Counted from the stretch's first letter, positions 24,612-34,229 are shown. The stretch: 64,000 bases of DNA from Methylobacterium sp. J-067 (GCF_022829465.1 NZ_JAKSXZ010000143.1:1-64000); one strand, 5' to 3'. Numbers and translations are program-made. The notes: generated by a model from the letters alone, not told the origin.

Positions 24612-26010
24612 CGCCATCTGGTCCTTGCCGATCACGGAGCTCGCCCGGCGGATCGCGGCATCGGAGCTGTCGAGCGTCGAGCTCGTCGGCGCTTATCTCG
24701 ACCGGATCGGGCGCCTCGACGGCGACCTCCAGAGCTTCGTATGCCTGTCCTCAACGGCTCTCGACGCGGCGCGGGCGGCGGACGAGGAGATCGGACGGAC
24801 GGGACCGCGGGGACCGCTCCACGGCATCCCGATCGGCATCAAGGACAATTACACGACCGCCGACCTGCCGACCCGGGCGGGCACCTCGGTCGAGGCCCTG
24901 ACCTTCCCGCGGGAAGACAGCCATTGCGTCGCCACGCTGCGGGCGGCCGGCGCCGTGATCCTCGGCAAGCTGCGCATGCACGAATTTGCCTGGGGCATGG
25001 TTACACCGCCGACGCGCAACCCCTGGGATCTCGCGCGGGTGCCCGGTGGATCCAGCGGCGGCTCGGGAGCGGCGGTGGCAGCCCGGCTCTGTCCGGCGGC
25101 GCTCGGCTCGGACACGGGCGGCTCCATCCGCATCCCGGCGGCCCTCTGCGGCGTCGTGGGCCTCAAGCCGACCTACGGACGGATCGGCCGCTCAGGGATC
25201 GTCCCGCATTCCTGGTCCCTCGACCATGCCGGGCCGCTGACCCTGACGGTGGCCGACGCGGCGCTCCTGCTCCAGATCCTGGCGGGCCCCGATCCGGCGG
25301 ACCCTGCGGCCACCACCGCCCCCGTGCCGGACTACACGGCCGCGCTCGGCAAGCCGGTTCGCGGATTGCGGGTGGCGGTGATCCGCAACCACTTCTTCGA
25401 GGCAATCGACGCGGATGTTGCCGCTGCGGTCGAGGATGCGATCGGCTTCTTCGCCGGGCAAGGCTGTACGGTGCGCGACGTCACGGTGCCCGCCCTGCGC
25501 TACGGGCTCGGCGCCATCTATGCCATCGAGCTGGCCTCCTCCACGGCTTACCACGATCGCAGCCTTGCGCAGGGCCACGTCGCTGGTTTCGCCGAGGATG
25601 TCCGGAACCTCGTCGAGATGGGCCGGTTCGTGACCGGTCCGGATTACCTCCGGGCCGAGCAGGCCCGGGGGCTGATCATGGCCGAGATGGCCGCCGCGCT
25701 GGACGATGCGGACGTGATCGTCGCCCCCACCGCTCCGTTGACTGCATGGCGGACCGACGAGACGACCGTCGCGCTTGCGGGGCGACCGGAGAGCATCCTC
25801 GCGGCGTCCTGGCGCCTGACCTATCCCTTCAATCTGACGGGACTCCCTGCTATCGCGCTGCCCTGCGGCTTCGACCGGCGCGGCCTGCCGATCAGCCTGC
25901 AGATCGCCGCCCGGCCCTTCGCCGAGGACATGCTGCTCCGGTTCGCGCACCAGTACGAGCAAGCACACGATTGGTGGCGCCATATCCCGCCACTCGCGAG
26001 CGAACCGTAG
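24604..26010 (+). CDS. Amidase (amidase-signature family)
   Basis: This 468-residue amidase has the full Ser-cisSer-Lys triad: Lys in IPIGIKDNYTTADLPTRAG, cis-Ser in the GGSSGGSGAAVAA loop, and nucleophile Ser in LGSDTGGSIRIPAALCGVVG. It resembles GatA and AtzE-type enzymes, which act with a small GatC/AtzG partner; such a partner is encoded by the end of the preceding gene. It probably releases ammonia from an imported amide or ureido compound. It is the last gene of the operon that begins after the AmiR-controlled leader. Confidence 0.9.
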   Translation: MTDAIWSLPITELARRIAASELSSVELVGAYLDRIGRLDGDLQSFVCLSSTALDAARAADEEIGRTGPRGPLHGIPIGIKDNYTTADLPTRAGTSVEALTFPREDSHCVATLRAAGAVILGKLRMHEFAWGMVTPPTRNPWDLARVPGGSSGGSGAAVAARLCPAALGSDTGGSIRIPAALCGVVGLKPTYGRIGRSGIVPHSWSLDHAGPLTLTVADAALLLQILAGPDPADPAATTAPVPDYTAALGKPVRGLRVAVIRNHFFEAIDADVAAAVEDAIGFFAGQGCTVRDVTVPALRYGLGAIYAIELASSTAYHDRSLAQGHVAGFAEDVRNLVEMGRFVTGPDYLRAEQARGLIMAEMAAALDDADVIVAPTAPLTAWRTDETTVALAGRPESILAASWRLTYPFNLTGLPAIALPCGFDRRGLPISLQIAARPFAEDMLLRFAHQYEQAHDWWRHIPPLASEP

Positions 26011-26169
26011 CAGAGGCCCCCTGATGCACACCGCGTGTCTTGGCTCTCCAACATTCGAGAGTGAAGCGTACGGTTTGGACAATCAGTGCGGCGGTTATGA
26101 ATGACCGCCTCGAACGCATGGCAGACCTCATTCAGCTGCGTTCGACGGCTTTCTTGGAATTCGTGACCC

Positions 26170-26643
26170 TTAGGACGCTTCTGCTGCATCCGTGACGGGT
26201 GATGGGGCACCGAGTTCGGCGGCGAAGGCACCGAAGAATTGGTCGGCGAGCTTGCGCGATGTCGCCTGGATCAGGCGACCGCCGAGGGAGGCGATCTTGC
26301 CGCCGATCTCGGCCTTTGCCTGATAGCTCAGAAGGGTTTCGGAGCCCTCCTCCCGGAGCGTGACTAAGGCACGGCCCTTGGCGAAGCCCGCCATGCCCCC
26401 GTTTCCCTGACCGGTCAGGGTATAGCCTTCCGGGGCGCGGACATCCTCGAGCCGTACAGTGCCGGCGAAGGTCGCCGAGACGGGGCCGATCTTCAGCGAG
26501 ACCTTGGCCGCGAATTCGTCCGACGAGGCCTGAGTAAGCTCTTTGCAGCCGGGGATGCAGCGCCCGAGCACATCTGGATCGTTGAGGGCTGCCCAGACGG
26601 CCGAACGCGGCGCCGCGATGCGGTATTCGCCGGTGATGTCCAT
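26170..26643 (-). CDS. coxG: CoxG-like SRPBCC protein
   Basis: This 157-residue protein is a SRPBCC/CoxG family member: MDITGEYRIAAPRSAVWAAL, then LGRCIPGCKELTQ, KVSLKIGPVSATFAGTV, a Gly-rich GQGNGGMAGFAKG segment, and LLSYQAKAEIGGKIASLGGR with the C-terminal helix. In CO dehydrogenase systems CoxG helps anchor the molybdenum enzyme to the membrane. It is the last gene of the nine-gene minus-strand operon, 26 bp after the ATPase gene, so it probably serves the coxLMS-like enzyme. Confidence 0.85.
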   Translation of the reverse strand: MDITGEYRIAAPRSAVWAALNDPDVLGRCIPGCKELTQASSDEFAAKVSLKIGPVSATFAGTVRLEDVRAPEGYTLTGQGNGGMAGFAKGRALVTLREEGSETLLSYQAKAEIGGKIASLGGRLIQATSRKLADQFFGAFAAELGAPSPVTDAAEAS

Positions 26644-26669
26644 CGTGTCCTTCCTTTGAATCTCAATCT

Positions 26670-27374
26670 TCAGACCGCGCAGTACCGGTCTTGGATCTCG
26701 CTGTCGGCACGCAGAATCGCGGCCGAACTTTCATGGACCACGACCCCTTGGTCGATGATTGCGGCTCGATCGGCGAGGTTGAGCGCCCACTCGACGTTCT
26801 GCTCGACGAGGAGGAGCGTCACACCCCGCTCACGCAGCGAGACGAAGAGTCTGCCCATTTCCTCGACGAGGACAGGCATGATGCCCTCGGATGGCTCATC
26901 GAGCAGGATCAGCTTCGGCCGAGATATCAGAGCGCGGGCGATGGCGAGCATCTGCTGCTCGCCTCCCGACATCGTCACCGCGATTTGGTCGAGGCGCTCG
27001 GCCAGGCGGGGAAAGGTTTCGGCGATCTCGGCGATCGCGGGCCCTTCGCGGATCGCGGACGGTGCCCGCAGCAATCCGAGCTTCAGGTTTTCGCGCACGG
27101 TCAGGCCCGGCACGATCCGCCGATCCTCCGGAACGTAGGCGAGCCCCAGGGAGAAGCGCCCGTGGGCCGGGCGGCCGAGGAGGTCCTGCCCGAGGAAACG
27201 GACCCGGCCGCCGACCTTGGTTATCAGGCCCATGACGGCCTTCATGGTCGTAGTCTTGCCCGCGCCGTTGCGGCCGATCAGGGCCAGGATCTCGCCCTCG
27301 CGGACGGCGAAGGTGAGGCCGTGCAGGACGTGGCTCGCCCCGTACCACGCATCGAGGCCGTCGATCTCAAGCAT
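26670..27374 (-). CDS. ABC transporter ATPase, LivF type
   Basis: From the ATG at 27374, this 234-residue ATPase has Walker A LIGRNGAGKTTTM, Q-loop LAYVPEDRRIVPGLT, signature MSGGEQQMLAIARAL, Walker B LILLDEPSEGI, and the switch His replaced in LLLVEQNVEWAL (Asn, usual for LivF). It pairs with the LivG-type protein encoded immediately upstream, whose stop overlaps this start by 8 bp. It powers import for the molybdenum hydroxylase operon. Confidence 0.9.
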   Translation of the reverse strand: MLEIDGLDAWYGASHVLHGLTFAVREGEILALIGRNGAGKTTTMKAVMGLITKVGGRVRFLGQDLLGRPAHGRFSLGLAYVPEDRRIVPGLTVRENLKLGLLRAPSAIREGPAIAEIAETFPRLAERLDQIAVTMSGGEQQMLAIARALISRPKLILLDEPSEGIMPVLVEEMGRLFVSLRERGVTLLLVEQNVEWALNLADRAAIIDQGVVVHESSAAILRADSEIQDRYCAV

Positions 27375-28128
27375 GGCCGTATCCACTGCTCTGGCCGAGA
27401 TAGACCCGCCGGACCTCACGGTCGGCCTGGATCTCGGCGGGGCTGCCATCGGCGATAAGGCGCCCATGGTGCAGGACGAGGATGCGCTGCGACAGGCCGA
27501 GGATCATCTTCATTTTGTGCTCGACGAGCAGGATGGCGCGGGCATCCGACAGGCGATGGAGGAGGGCTACCATCGCCTTGGTCTCCTCCGGCCCCATCCC
27601 AGCGGTCGGCTCGTCGAGGAGAAGGAGCTTCGGATCGGCGGCCAGGGCGATGGCGATCTCCAGGGCCCGCTGTTCCCCGTGGGCGAGGGCTGCGGCCGGA
27701 CGGCTCCGGCGGCTGGCGAGACCGACGGACTCGAGAAGTGCGTCAGCCCGGTCCGAATGGCCCGCGAGGCGGTCGCGGCGGCTCCAGAAATCGTAGCGAT
27801 TCGCCCGCGCCTGCAGGGCCGTGCGGACGTTCTCGTGGGCGGTGAGCCGCGGGAACACCGTGGTGATCTGGAAGGAGCGGGCGATGCCCAGATGCGCGAA
27901 GCGGGCCTGCGGCAGGCGGGCGAGATCCTGGTCACCGAAGCGCAGGGATCCGCTCGTGGGCTTCAGGACCCCCGAAAGCAGATTGAAGAAGGTGCTCTTG
28001 CCCGCACCGTTGGGGCCGATGACGGCGGTGATGCGCTCGCGGCCGAGGGTCGCGCTGATTCCTTCCAGGGCTGTGAAGGCGCCGAAGCGGCGTCCGAGGT
28101 TCTCGACCTGCAGCACGGGGCCGGTCAT
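27367..28128 (-). CDS. ABC transporter ATPase, LivG type
   Basis: This 253-residue ATPase shows Walker A IGPNGAGKSTFFN, Q-loop RSFQITTVFPRLTAHEN, a signature reading LAHGEQRALEIAI (His replacing Gly, Ala replacing Ser), Walker B LLLLDEPTAGMGPEE and switch His in LLVEHKMKM. The family is specific for branched-chain amino acids, amides or aromatic acids. Its start overlaps the LivM stop by 4 bp and its stop overlaps the LivF start by 8 bp. Confidence 0.9.
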   Translation of the reverse strand: MTGPVLQVENLGRRFGAFTALEGISATLGRERITAVIGPNGAGKSTFFNLLSGVLKPTSGSLRFGDQDLARLPQARFAHLGIARSFQITTVFPRLTAHENVRTALQARANRYDFWSRRDRLAGHSDRADALLESVGLASRRSRPAAALAHGEQRALEIAIALAADPKLLLLDEPTAGMGPEETKAMVALLHRLSDARAILLVEHKMKMILGLSQRILVLHHGRLIADGSPAEIQADREVRRVYLGQSSGYGHA

Positions 28129-29138
28129 GGGCCCCCCCGCAGCGCGGCGAGCCGGGTCAGGGCCGAGCCCCAGAGGCCCCGGGGCAGGAACAGCACGAAG
28201 AGGATGAAGACGGTGCCGAGGGCGAGCTGCCAGTGCGGCGTCCACAGGCTCAGGGCATCCTCCAGCACGAGGACCGCCAGGGCGCCGACGAAAGGCCCGA
28301 AGAAGGTCCCCGCACCGCCGACCAGCGTCATCACCACCGCCATGCCAGAGGTGTGGTAGGCGAGGCTGTCCAGCGGGACAATCGACAAGTGGATGGCGAA
28401 GAGGGCGCCCGCGAGGCCGCAGAACAGGCCCGACAGGACGAAGGCGAGCAGCTTGGTCCGCTCCACGTCGATGCCGCAGGCCCGCGCGCGGGTCTCGTTC
28501 TCGCGGATCGCCTCGATCACCGCACCGAAGGGAGAGGCGAGGATCCGCGAGATCATCATCAGGGCCGCGCCGACGAAGGCCAGAACCACGAAATACTTGG
28601 TGAGCGGGTTCAGGATGTCGAAGGCGACGGGGCCGAAGCCCATTCTGGCGACCGTGAAGCCCCGCAGGCCGTTCTCGCCGCCGGTCCAGCCGGACGCCTG
28701 GAGCGCCGCGTAGTAGACGAGTTGCGCCAGGGCCAGGGTCACCATCGCGAAGTAGATGCCCCGCGACCTGATCGAGACGGCGCCGATGGCAAGGGCCAGC
28801 ACTCCGGCGGCGGCGACCGCGAGCCCCATCGCGGCGAGGGGTTGCAGCCCGTAGGTGCCGATGGCGATGCCGGTGACGTAGGCCCCGGTCCCGAAGAAGG
28901 CCGCATGCCCGAAGGAGAGCAGGCCGGTATATCCGTAGAGCAGGTTGTAGCCGACGGCGTAGAGCCCGTAGATCAGGACGTTGACCGCGAGCGCCTGGGA
29001 CGGGAGCAGGAAAGGCAGGCTCAGCAGCGCGAGGATCGACAGGGGTGCGCGCCACCGTGAAAGAGCCCCCTCGGCGAGGGCGGACCGGCGGGGAACCGGC
29101 GGTGCGGTGGCCAGGACAGTTTGGTCGAGGGGCTGCAT
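28125..29138 (-). CDS. ABC transporter permease, LivM type
   Basis: This 337-residue permease has about nine hydrophobic helices, with LivM landmarks YGYTGLLSFGHAAFFGTGAY, SIRSRGIYFAMVTLALAQLVYY, AIRENETRARACGIDVERTK and GGAGTFFGPFVGA. The ATG at 29138 has GGGAGA six bases upstream, better placed than the GTG at 29144. It forms the membrane channel with the LivH-type protein. Confidence 0.88.
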   Translation of the reverse strand: MQPLDQTVLATAPPVPRRSALAEGALSRWRAPLSILALLSLPFLLPSQALAVNVLIYGLYAVGYNLLYGYTGLLSFGHAAFFGTGAYVTGIAIGTYGLQPLAAMGLAVAAAGVLALAIGAVSIRSRGIYFAMVTLALAQLVYYAALQASGWTGGENGLRGFTVARMGFGPVAFDILNPLTKYFVVLAFVGAALMMISRILASPFGAVIEAIRENETRARACGIDVERTKLLAFVLSGLFCGLAGALFAIHLSIVPLDSLAYHTSGMAVVMTLVGGAGTFFGPFVGALAVLVLEDALSLWTPHWQLALGTVFILFVLFLPRGLWGSALTRLAALRGGP

Positions 29139-29150
29139 CCTCACTCTCCC

Positions 29151-30041
29151 TCAGACACCGAAGCCGGGCTTGCCGAACAGTCCCTGGGGCCGGATGAGGA
29201 GCACCAGAGCCATGAAGGCGAACATGGCGATGCTCGCCATCTCGGGGGCCAGCAGTGCGGTCATCGAGACCACGATGCCGACGAGGAGCCCCGCCACGAC
29301 GGAGCCCAGGAGGGAGCCCATCCCGCCGATCACCGTGACCGCGAAGGCCTCGCCGAGCACGACGTTGCCCATCTCCGGGTTGACCGAGCGCATCGGTGCG
29401 GCGAGCACGCCGCCAAGAGCCGCCAAGGCGATGCCGAGGCCGAAGACCCACAGCCACAGGTGCTCGATATCCACGCCGAGCACCCGCAGGATCTCGGGAT
29501 CGCGGGCGCCCGCTCGCACGATCAGCCCGAGCTTCGTCCGCTCGAGCCCGACCCACAGGGTGACCAAGACGAGGGCGACGACGCCGATCACGAAGATCCG
29601 GTAGATCGGAAAGAAGCCGACCCCGAGATCGGCCACGCCGGAGAGTTCCTCCGGGGTGGCGAAGGGCAGGCCGTCCGAGCCGAACAGGATGCGCACGCCC
29701 TCCACGAGCACGTAGCCGAGGCCGAAAGTCAGTAGCAGCGCGTCGTCCGGCGGCCGCCCGGCCAGGGGGCGTATCAGGAACCGTTCCACGAGCAGGCCCA
29801 GGGCCCCGACGAGGAGCGGGCCGAGCAGGAGGGCGGCCCAGAAGCTGCCGGTGCGCTCCATGACGAACACGCCCGCATAGGCGCCGACCATGAAGACGTT
29901 GCCGTGAGCGAAATTCACGATTCCGAGCATGCCGAAGATGATCGACAGGCCGAGCGCCAGCATCACGAAAACCGCCCCGAGCGCCACCCCCGAGAAGAGC
30001 TGCATGGCGATCAGTTCGAGGTCGAGGGATCCCCAATCCAT
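29151..30041 (-). CDS. ABC transporter permease, LivH type
   Basis: This 296-residue inner-membrane protein has LivH hallmarks: FGMLGIVNFAHGNVFMVGAY, ERFLIRPLAGRPPDDALLLT, TKLGLIVRAGARDPEILRVL and MRSVNPEMGN. I use the ATG at 30041 because the longer frame from 30089 adds a basic, unconserved segment overlapping the upstream gene. It lies 20 bp after the binding-protein stop and 12 bp before LivM. Confidence 0.88.
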   Translation of the reverse strand: MDWGSLDLELIAMQLFSGVALGAVFVMLALGLSIIFGMLGIVNFAHGNVFMVGAYAGVFVMERTGSFWAALLLGPLLVGALGLLVERFLIRPLAGRPPDDALLLTFGLGYVLVEGVRILFGSDGLPFATPEELSGVADLGVGFFPIYRIFVIGVVALVLVTLWVGLERTKLGLIVRAGARDPEILRVLGVDIEHLWLWVFGLGIALAALGGVLAAPMRSVNPEMGNVVLGEAFAVTVIGGMGSLLGSVVAGLLVGIVVSMTALLAPEMASIAMFAFMALVLLIRPQGLFGKPGFGV

Positions 30042-30061
30042 GGCCGTCTCCCGCTCCCTGG

Positions 30062-31297
30062 TCAGGCGCGGTGCCCGAGTTCGTCGCAACTGCGCAGGGC
30101 CGCCTCCGAACCCGGCTCGACTTCCAGGATCTTGAAGAGGTCGGCCTCGCTGGCCATCTCCGACTTCCTCTTCGCCTCGATGACGAGCACCGACTGGACC
30201 GCTTGGTGGTCGCAGGCGCGGTAATGCTCCGGCCCCTTGGCCACGTCGTATTTCAGGGTTTCGAGGGCATCGACGACCTTACCGGTGTCGGTGCTGCCGG
30301 CCGCCTTGAGAGCCATGAGGAGCGAGCGGACTGCGGCGTAGCCATAGGCACCGTAATCCGTGGGCACGGCACCCCCATAGGCCGCCCGGAAGGCGTCGTT
30401 GAACGCCTTTGCCGAGGGGACGGTGTCCTCCAGGCGCCAGTAGTAGTTGCTGGCCCCGACGACCCCCTCGAAGGCGTCGGGCCCGGCGGCGAGGCGCTGG
30501 TTGTGCAGGAGGACCGGCACGACGATCCTGGCGACCTTCTTGAGCCCGAAATCGTTCGCCTGCTTGATGCTGTTGGCTTGGTCGCGACCGAAATTGCAGA
30601 TGCAGAGGATGTCGGGCCTCATCGAGCGCAGCCGCGGCATGAAGGTCGAGTAATCCGCCGCGCCGAACGGGTGCAGGATCTCGCCCGCAGTCTCCGCGCC
30701 GATGGCGGCGGCGGCGCGCTTGAAGCCCCGCAGCATCTCGTGGCCGTAGGCGTAGTCGGCCACGAGGTAGGCGACCTTCACCCCCTTCTTGAACGTGTGC
30801 TTGGCGACCGCGGCGGTCGTCATGTGCGGGTTCAGCGCCTCGTGGAAGGTTGTGCGGCTGAAATCTTTGGCCTCGTTGATCGTGTCGGACTGACTGATCG
30901 ACACGTAGAGCACCTTGCGGGAGCGGGTGATCTCGTTGACCGACAATTGCACCGCGCTCGATAGTGCTCCGACGATGAAATGGGCTCGGTCCTTCTCGAT
31001 CAACTCCAGGGTGCGCGTCGCCGCCTCCCCGGGGTTGAGTTTATCGTCGCGCACGAGAAGCTCGGCTATCCGCCCGTCCAGGCCCCCGGCGTCGTTGAAC
31101 TGCTTGATCGCCAGCTCGGCGGAGCGGACTTGGTCTTTCGCCTCCGCGCCGAACGGTCCCGTGACTGGTGTGGGGAAGCCGATACGGATCGTCTCTGCGG
31201 CGCCCGCCGGGCGCGCCCGACCGATCCCGCCGAGGGCGCCCGCCACGGCCATGCCGGCGACGAGCGTCCGACGCGACAGCGTACCCTGACCCATCAC
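30062..31297 (-). CDS. Tat-exported ABC substrate-binding protein, LivK type
   Basis: This 411-residue protein begins with a twin-arginine signal (LSRRTLVAGMAVAGALGG) instead of a Sec signal, and continues as a Peripla_BP_6 binding protein: IRIGFPTPVTGPFGAEA, QFNDAGGLDGRIAELLVRDD, KVAYLVADYAYGHEMLRGFK, ADYSTFMPRLRSMRPDIL. Tat export implies folding or ligand binding in the cytoplasm before export. It would deliver the substrate of the hydroxylase encoded upstream. It starts 65 bp after coxL. Confidence 0.88.
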   Translation of the reverse strand: MMGQGTLSRRTLVAGMAVAGALGGIGRARPAGAAETIRIGFPTPVTGPFGAEAKDQVRSAELAIKQFNDAGGLDGRIAELLVRDDKLNPGEAATRTLELIEKDRAHFIVGALSSAVQLSVNEITRSRKVLYVSISQSDTINEAKDFSRTTFHEALNPHMTTAAVAKHTFKKGVKVAYLVADYAYGHEMLRGFKRAAAAIGAETAGEILHPFGAADYSTFMPRLRSMRPDILCICNFGRDQANSIKQANDFGLKKVARIVVPVLLHNQRLAAGPDAFEGVVGASNYYWRLEDTVPSAKAFNDAFRAAYGGAVPTDYGAYGYAAVRSLLMALKAAGSTDTGKVVDALETLKYDVAKGPEHYRACDHQAVQSVLVIEAKRKSEMASEADLFKILEVEPGSEAALRSCDELGHRA

Positions 31298-31362
31298 CCA
31301 TTCCTCCTGTGTTCGCGCGAGGCTCTTGAAGGCCGGCCTACGTCGCGACCGATCGAAATCCG

Positions 31363-33729
31363 TCAGATCATGCCGAGCGCCCTCAGGATGCGCTCGGGCG
31401 TCATCGGCAGTTGCGAAATCGCGGCTCCGAAGGGAAGCAGCGCGTCATTGACGGCGTTGAGGGCCGCACCGCTGGAGGCAGCGGTGCCGGCCTCGCCGCA
31501 GCCCTTGGCACCGAGTTCGGTGTCCTTCGTCGGGGTCTCGACGTGGCGGATCACGATGTCGGGCATCTCGCAGGCCATCGGCACGAGATAATCGGTCATC
31601 GATCCGTTCAGGAGTTGGCCGGTCTCGCTGTAACGGCATTCCTCGAAGAAGGCGGCGCCGAGCCCCTGTACCACGCCCCCGCGGATCTGCTCGTCCACGA
31701 GGAGCGGGTTGATGACCCGTCCACAATCCTCGACCACCCAGTGCTTCAGGATGCGCACGAGGCCGGTCTCGGTATCGACCTCGACGAGGCTGCCGTGGAT
31801 GCCGTTGGTGAAGGCGAAGGGGTAGCCGCGGGGGGCGAAGTGGTGGGCCACGGTGAGCGCGGGCGACACCCCCGGCGGCAGAAGGTCGGAGCGGTAATAG
31901 GCGAGGTTGGCGACCTCGGTCAGCGTCATGCGCGGGCTGCCGTCCGCATCGGTGACCGCGCCTTCACGGATGTCGAGGGAGCCCGCCTCGGCCTGGAGGA
32001 TGGCGGCGGCGATCTCCAGGATCCGCGCCTTCAGCTTGCGCGCGGCCTGAAGGGCGGTCTCGCCGCCGATCCCGGCCCCGCGACATGCCCAGGTCGCGCC
32101 GCCGGAGGGCGTCGTCTCGGTGTCCCCAGTCAGGACGCGGACGCGGTCGCGGTCGAGCCCGACGCCCTCGGCGACGATCTGGCCGACGATCGCCTCGCTG
32201 CCCTGGCCCTGCTCGGTGATGCTAATCGCGCAGGCCACGTCGCCCGCAGGCGTCAGCTTGACGACGCATCCGTCCTGCGCCGAGATGTGGGCACCGCCGA
32301 CGCCGTAGAAGGCTGGCGTCGGGTTGGTGATCTCCACGTAGGTCGCGATACCGATGCCCCGGTGGATGCCCTTCTCCCGGAGGGCTGCCTGCTCTGCACG
32401 CAGGGCGGGGTAGTCCATGAGTTCGTGGAGCCTGTCGAGGCACACCGCGAGCGAGAGCTTTTCGAACGTGTACCCGCTCGGCGTCTTGTGCGGGTACATG
32501 TCGTCGGTCACGTAGTTGCGCCGCCGGATCTCGAACGGATCGAGGCCGAGCTCCCCTGCCACCAGATCGACCAGCCGCTCCGTCACCGCGCAGGCGATCG
32601 GGTGGCCGACCGCACGGTACTGGCTCATCTGCACCTTGTTTTGGGCGAGGACGGTCAGGTCGGCCCGGTAATCGCTGAGCCGGTAGGGCGCCCCGATCAG
32701 GCGAACCACCTGGTTGCCCTCCACGGCGCTGGTGCGCGGATAGGCCGAAAACGGGCCGACGCCGGTGACGTCGTCCACCTCGATCGCCCGCATCCGCCCG
32801 TCGCCATCGAAGGCGAGGCGGGCGCGCACGCGGTGGTCGCGGGCGTGGATGTCGCTGGCGAAGGCCTCCATCCGGTCGGCGGTGAACTTCACCGGCCGCT
32901 TGAGCAGGAGGCTCGCGCCCACCACCGCCATGTCCTCGTGGTAGAGATGCAGCTTCATCCCAAAGGAGCCGCCGACATCCGGGGCGATCACTCGGACTCT
33001 GGCCTCCGAGAGCCTGAAATGCCGGGCGTAAATGTCTTGGAACTGGTAGGGCGTCTGAGTCGACTGGTGGACGGTGAGCCGTTCCTCTGCCGGATCGTAG
33101 TCGGCCACGAGGGATCGGGGCTCCATCGTGACGGCGGTGTGCCGGCCGAAGCGGAGGTCGACCTCCACGCTCCGGGCGCCCGTGAAGGCCCGCGCCGTCT
33201 CGCCCGCCTCGATCCGCGTGCGGAACAGGACGTTGTCGGCGGTGTCCGCGTCGATCCGGGGAGCGTCGGGGGCGCGGGCGGCGTCGAGGCCGACGACCGG
33301 CTCCAGTTCCTCGAAGTCGATGCCGATCAGCTCAAGGGCATCCTCGGCCTCGGCGCGGCTCTCGGCCACAACCATGACCACGGGCTGGCCCGCCCAGACC
33401 ACCTTGTTCGCCGGAAGGGGCATCTGCGGGGCCGAGCGCATCCCCTTGAAATGGCTGAGAGTGCCGGTCCAGGGCGTGCAGATTTTCGCGAAGTCGGCGC
33501 CGGTCAGCACCGCGTGCACGCCTGGCATCGCGGCGGCGTCGGCTGTCTCGATCGCCCCCAGCCGCGCATGGGCGTAAGGGCTGCGCAGGAAGGCGGCGTG
33601 AAGCATGCGGGGCAGCACCACGTCGTCGGTATAGCGCCCTCGGCCCGCCAACAGGCGCTTGGCGCCGGGCCGGGGAAGGCCCTGGCCGATGTAGCGGGTC
33701 CGGCCGGGGCTGTCGGTGGCCGCGCTCAT
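31363..33729 (-). CDS. Molybdenum hydroxylase large subunit (CoxL-like, not CO dehydrogenase)
   Basis: The 788-residue protein is the Mo-cofactor subunit of the xanthine oxidase family. RYIGQGLPRPGAKRLLAGRGRYTDD opens the a/b hammerhead domain; VVGASLLLKRPVKFTADRME and the Gly-rich PDVGGSFGMKLHLYHED bind the cofactor; and GAKGCGEAGTAASSGA carries the catalytic Glu. The active loop reads QYRAVGHP where form I CO dehydrogenases have AYxCSFR and form II AYRGAGR, so it is neither a true CO dehydrogenase nor a typical form II protein. The substrate is unknown, perhaps a heterocycle brought in by the linked importer. Confidence 0.9.
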   Translation of the reverse strand: MSAATDSPGRTRYIGQGLPRPGAKRLLAGRGRYTDDVVLPRMLHAAFLRSPYAHARLGAIETADAAAMPGVHAVLTGADFAKICTPWTGTLSHFKGMRSAPQMPLPANKVVWAGQPVVMVVAESRAEAEDALELIGIDFEELEPVVGLDAARAPDAPRIDADTADNVLFRTRIEAGETARAFTGARSVEVDLRFGRHTAVTMEPRSLVADYDPAEERLTVHQSTQTPYQFQDIYARHFRLSEARVRVIAPDVGGSFGMKLHLYHEDMAVVGASLLLKRPVKFTADRMEAFASDIHARDHRVRARLAFDGDGRMRAIEVDDVTGVGPFSAYPRTSAVEGNQVVRLIGAPYRLSDYRADLTVLAQNKVQMSQYRAVGHPIACAVTERLVDLVAGELGLDPFEIRRRNYVTDDMYPHKTPSGYTFEKLSLAVCLDRLHELMDYPALRAEQAALREKGIHRGIGIATYVEITNPTPAFYGVGGAHISAQDGCVVKLTPAGDVACAISITEQGQGSEAIVGQIVAEGVGLDRDRVRVLTGDTETTPSGGATWACRGAGIGGETALQAARKLKARILEIAAAILQAEAGSLDIREGAVTDADGSPRMTLTEVANLAYYRSDLLPPGVSPALTVAHHFAPRGYPFAFTNGIHGSLVEVDTETGLVRILKHWVVEDCGRVINPLLVDEQIRGGVVQGLGAAFFEECRYSETGQLLNGSMTDYLVPMACEMPDIVIRHVETPTKDTELGAKGCGEAGTAASSGAALNAVNDALLPFGAAISQLPMTPERILRALGMI

Positions 33730-34229
33730 GCCGCCTCCTGCGTGGCGCAGGCGGCCTTCGCGACACGCTCGATGGCGTCAACGATCGCCTCGTAGCCGGT
33801 GCAGCGGCAGTAATTGCCCGACAGGGCGTCTCGGATCGCCTCCCGCGAAGGCGCGGTTTCACCGGGGCGGCATCCCTTCAGGAAGCCGAGGGCGACGACC
33901 AGGATTCCCGGCGTGCAGAAGCCGCATTGCAGGGCGTTCCGGGCGTGGAAGGCCTTTTGCAGCGCGGCGACCGCCTCCGAATCCGAGAGCCCTTCGAGGG
34001 TGTCGACCCGCATCCCGTCTGTCTGGACCGCAAGCATCAGGCAGGCATGGACTGGCTGCCCATCGAGGTTGACGATGCAGGCCCCGCAGGCGCCGACCTC
34101 GCAGCCGAGGTGAACGGCGGTGAGACCGAGATCCTGGCGGAGGAAATCGGCCAGCGACAGGCGGGGCTCCACGAAGCGCCGGACCCGCGCGCCATTCACT
34201 GTGAGATTGACAGGCTGCGGTGCGATCAT
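33726..34229 (-). CDS. Molybdenum hydroxylase 2Fe-2S subunit (CoxS-like)
   Basis: This 167-residue subunit carries two [2Fe-2S] clusters: the plant-ferredoxin type Cys set in LGCEVGACGACIVNLDG and HACLMLAVQ, and the C-terminal set in ALQCGFCTPGILV and NYCRCTGYEAIVDAI. It transfers electrons between the Mo centre and the FAD subunit. Both ends overlap neighbours by 4 bp (ATGA), showing translational coupling of M, S and L. Confidence 0.93.
   Translation of the reverse strand: MIAPQPVNLTVNGARVRRFVEPRLSLADFLRQDLGLTAVHLGCEVGACGACIVNLDGQPVHACLMLAVQTDGMRVDTLEGLSDSEAVAALQKAFHARNALQCGFCTPGILVVALGFLKGCRPGETAPSREAIRDALSGNYCRCTGYEAIVDAIERVAKAACATQEAA

Noticed and set aside
31411..33795. Very long plus-strand open frame opposite the CoxL-like gene
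   Set aside because: It is antisense to a well-supported gene, rich in Gly, Arg, His and Asp from GC-rich codons, and has no recognisable domain.
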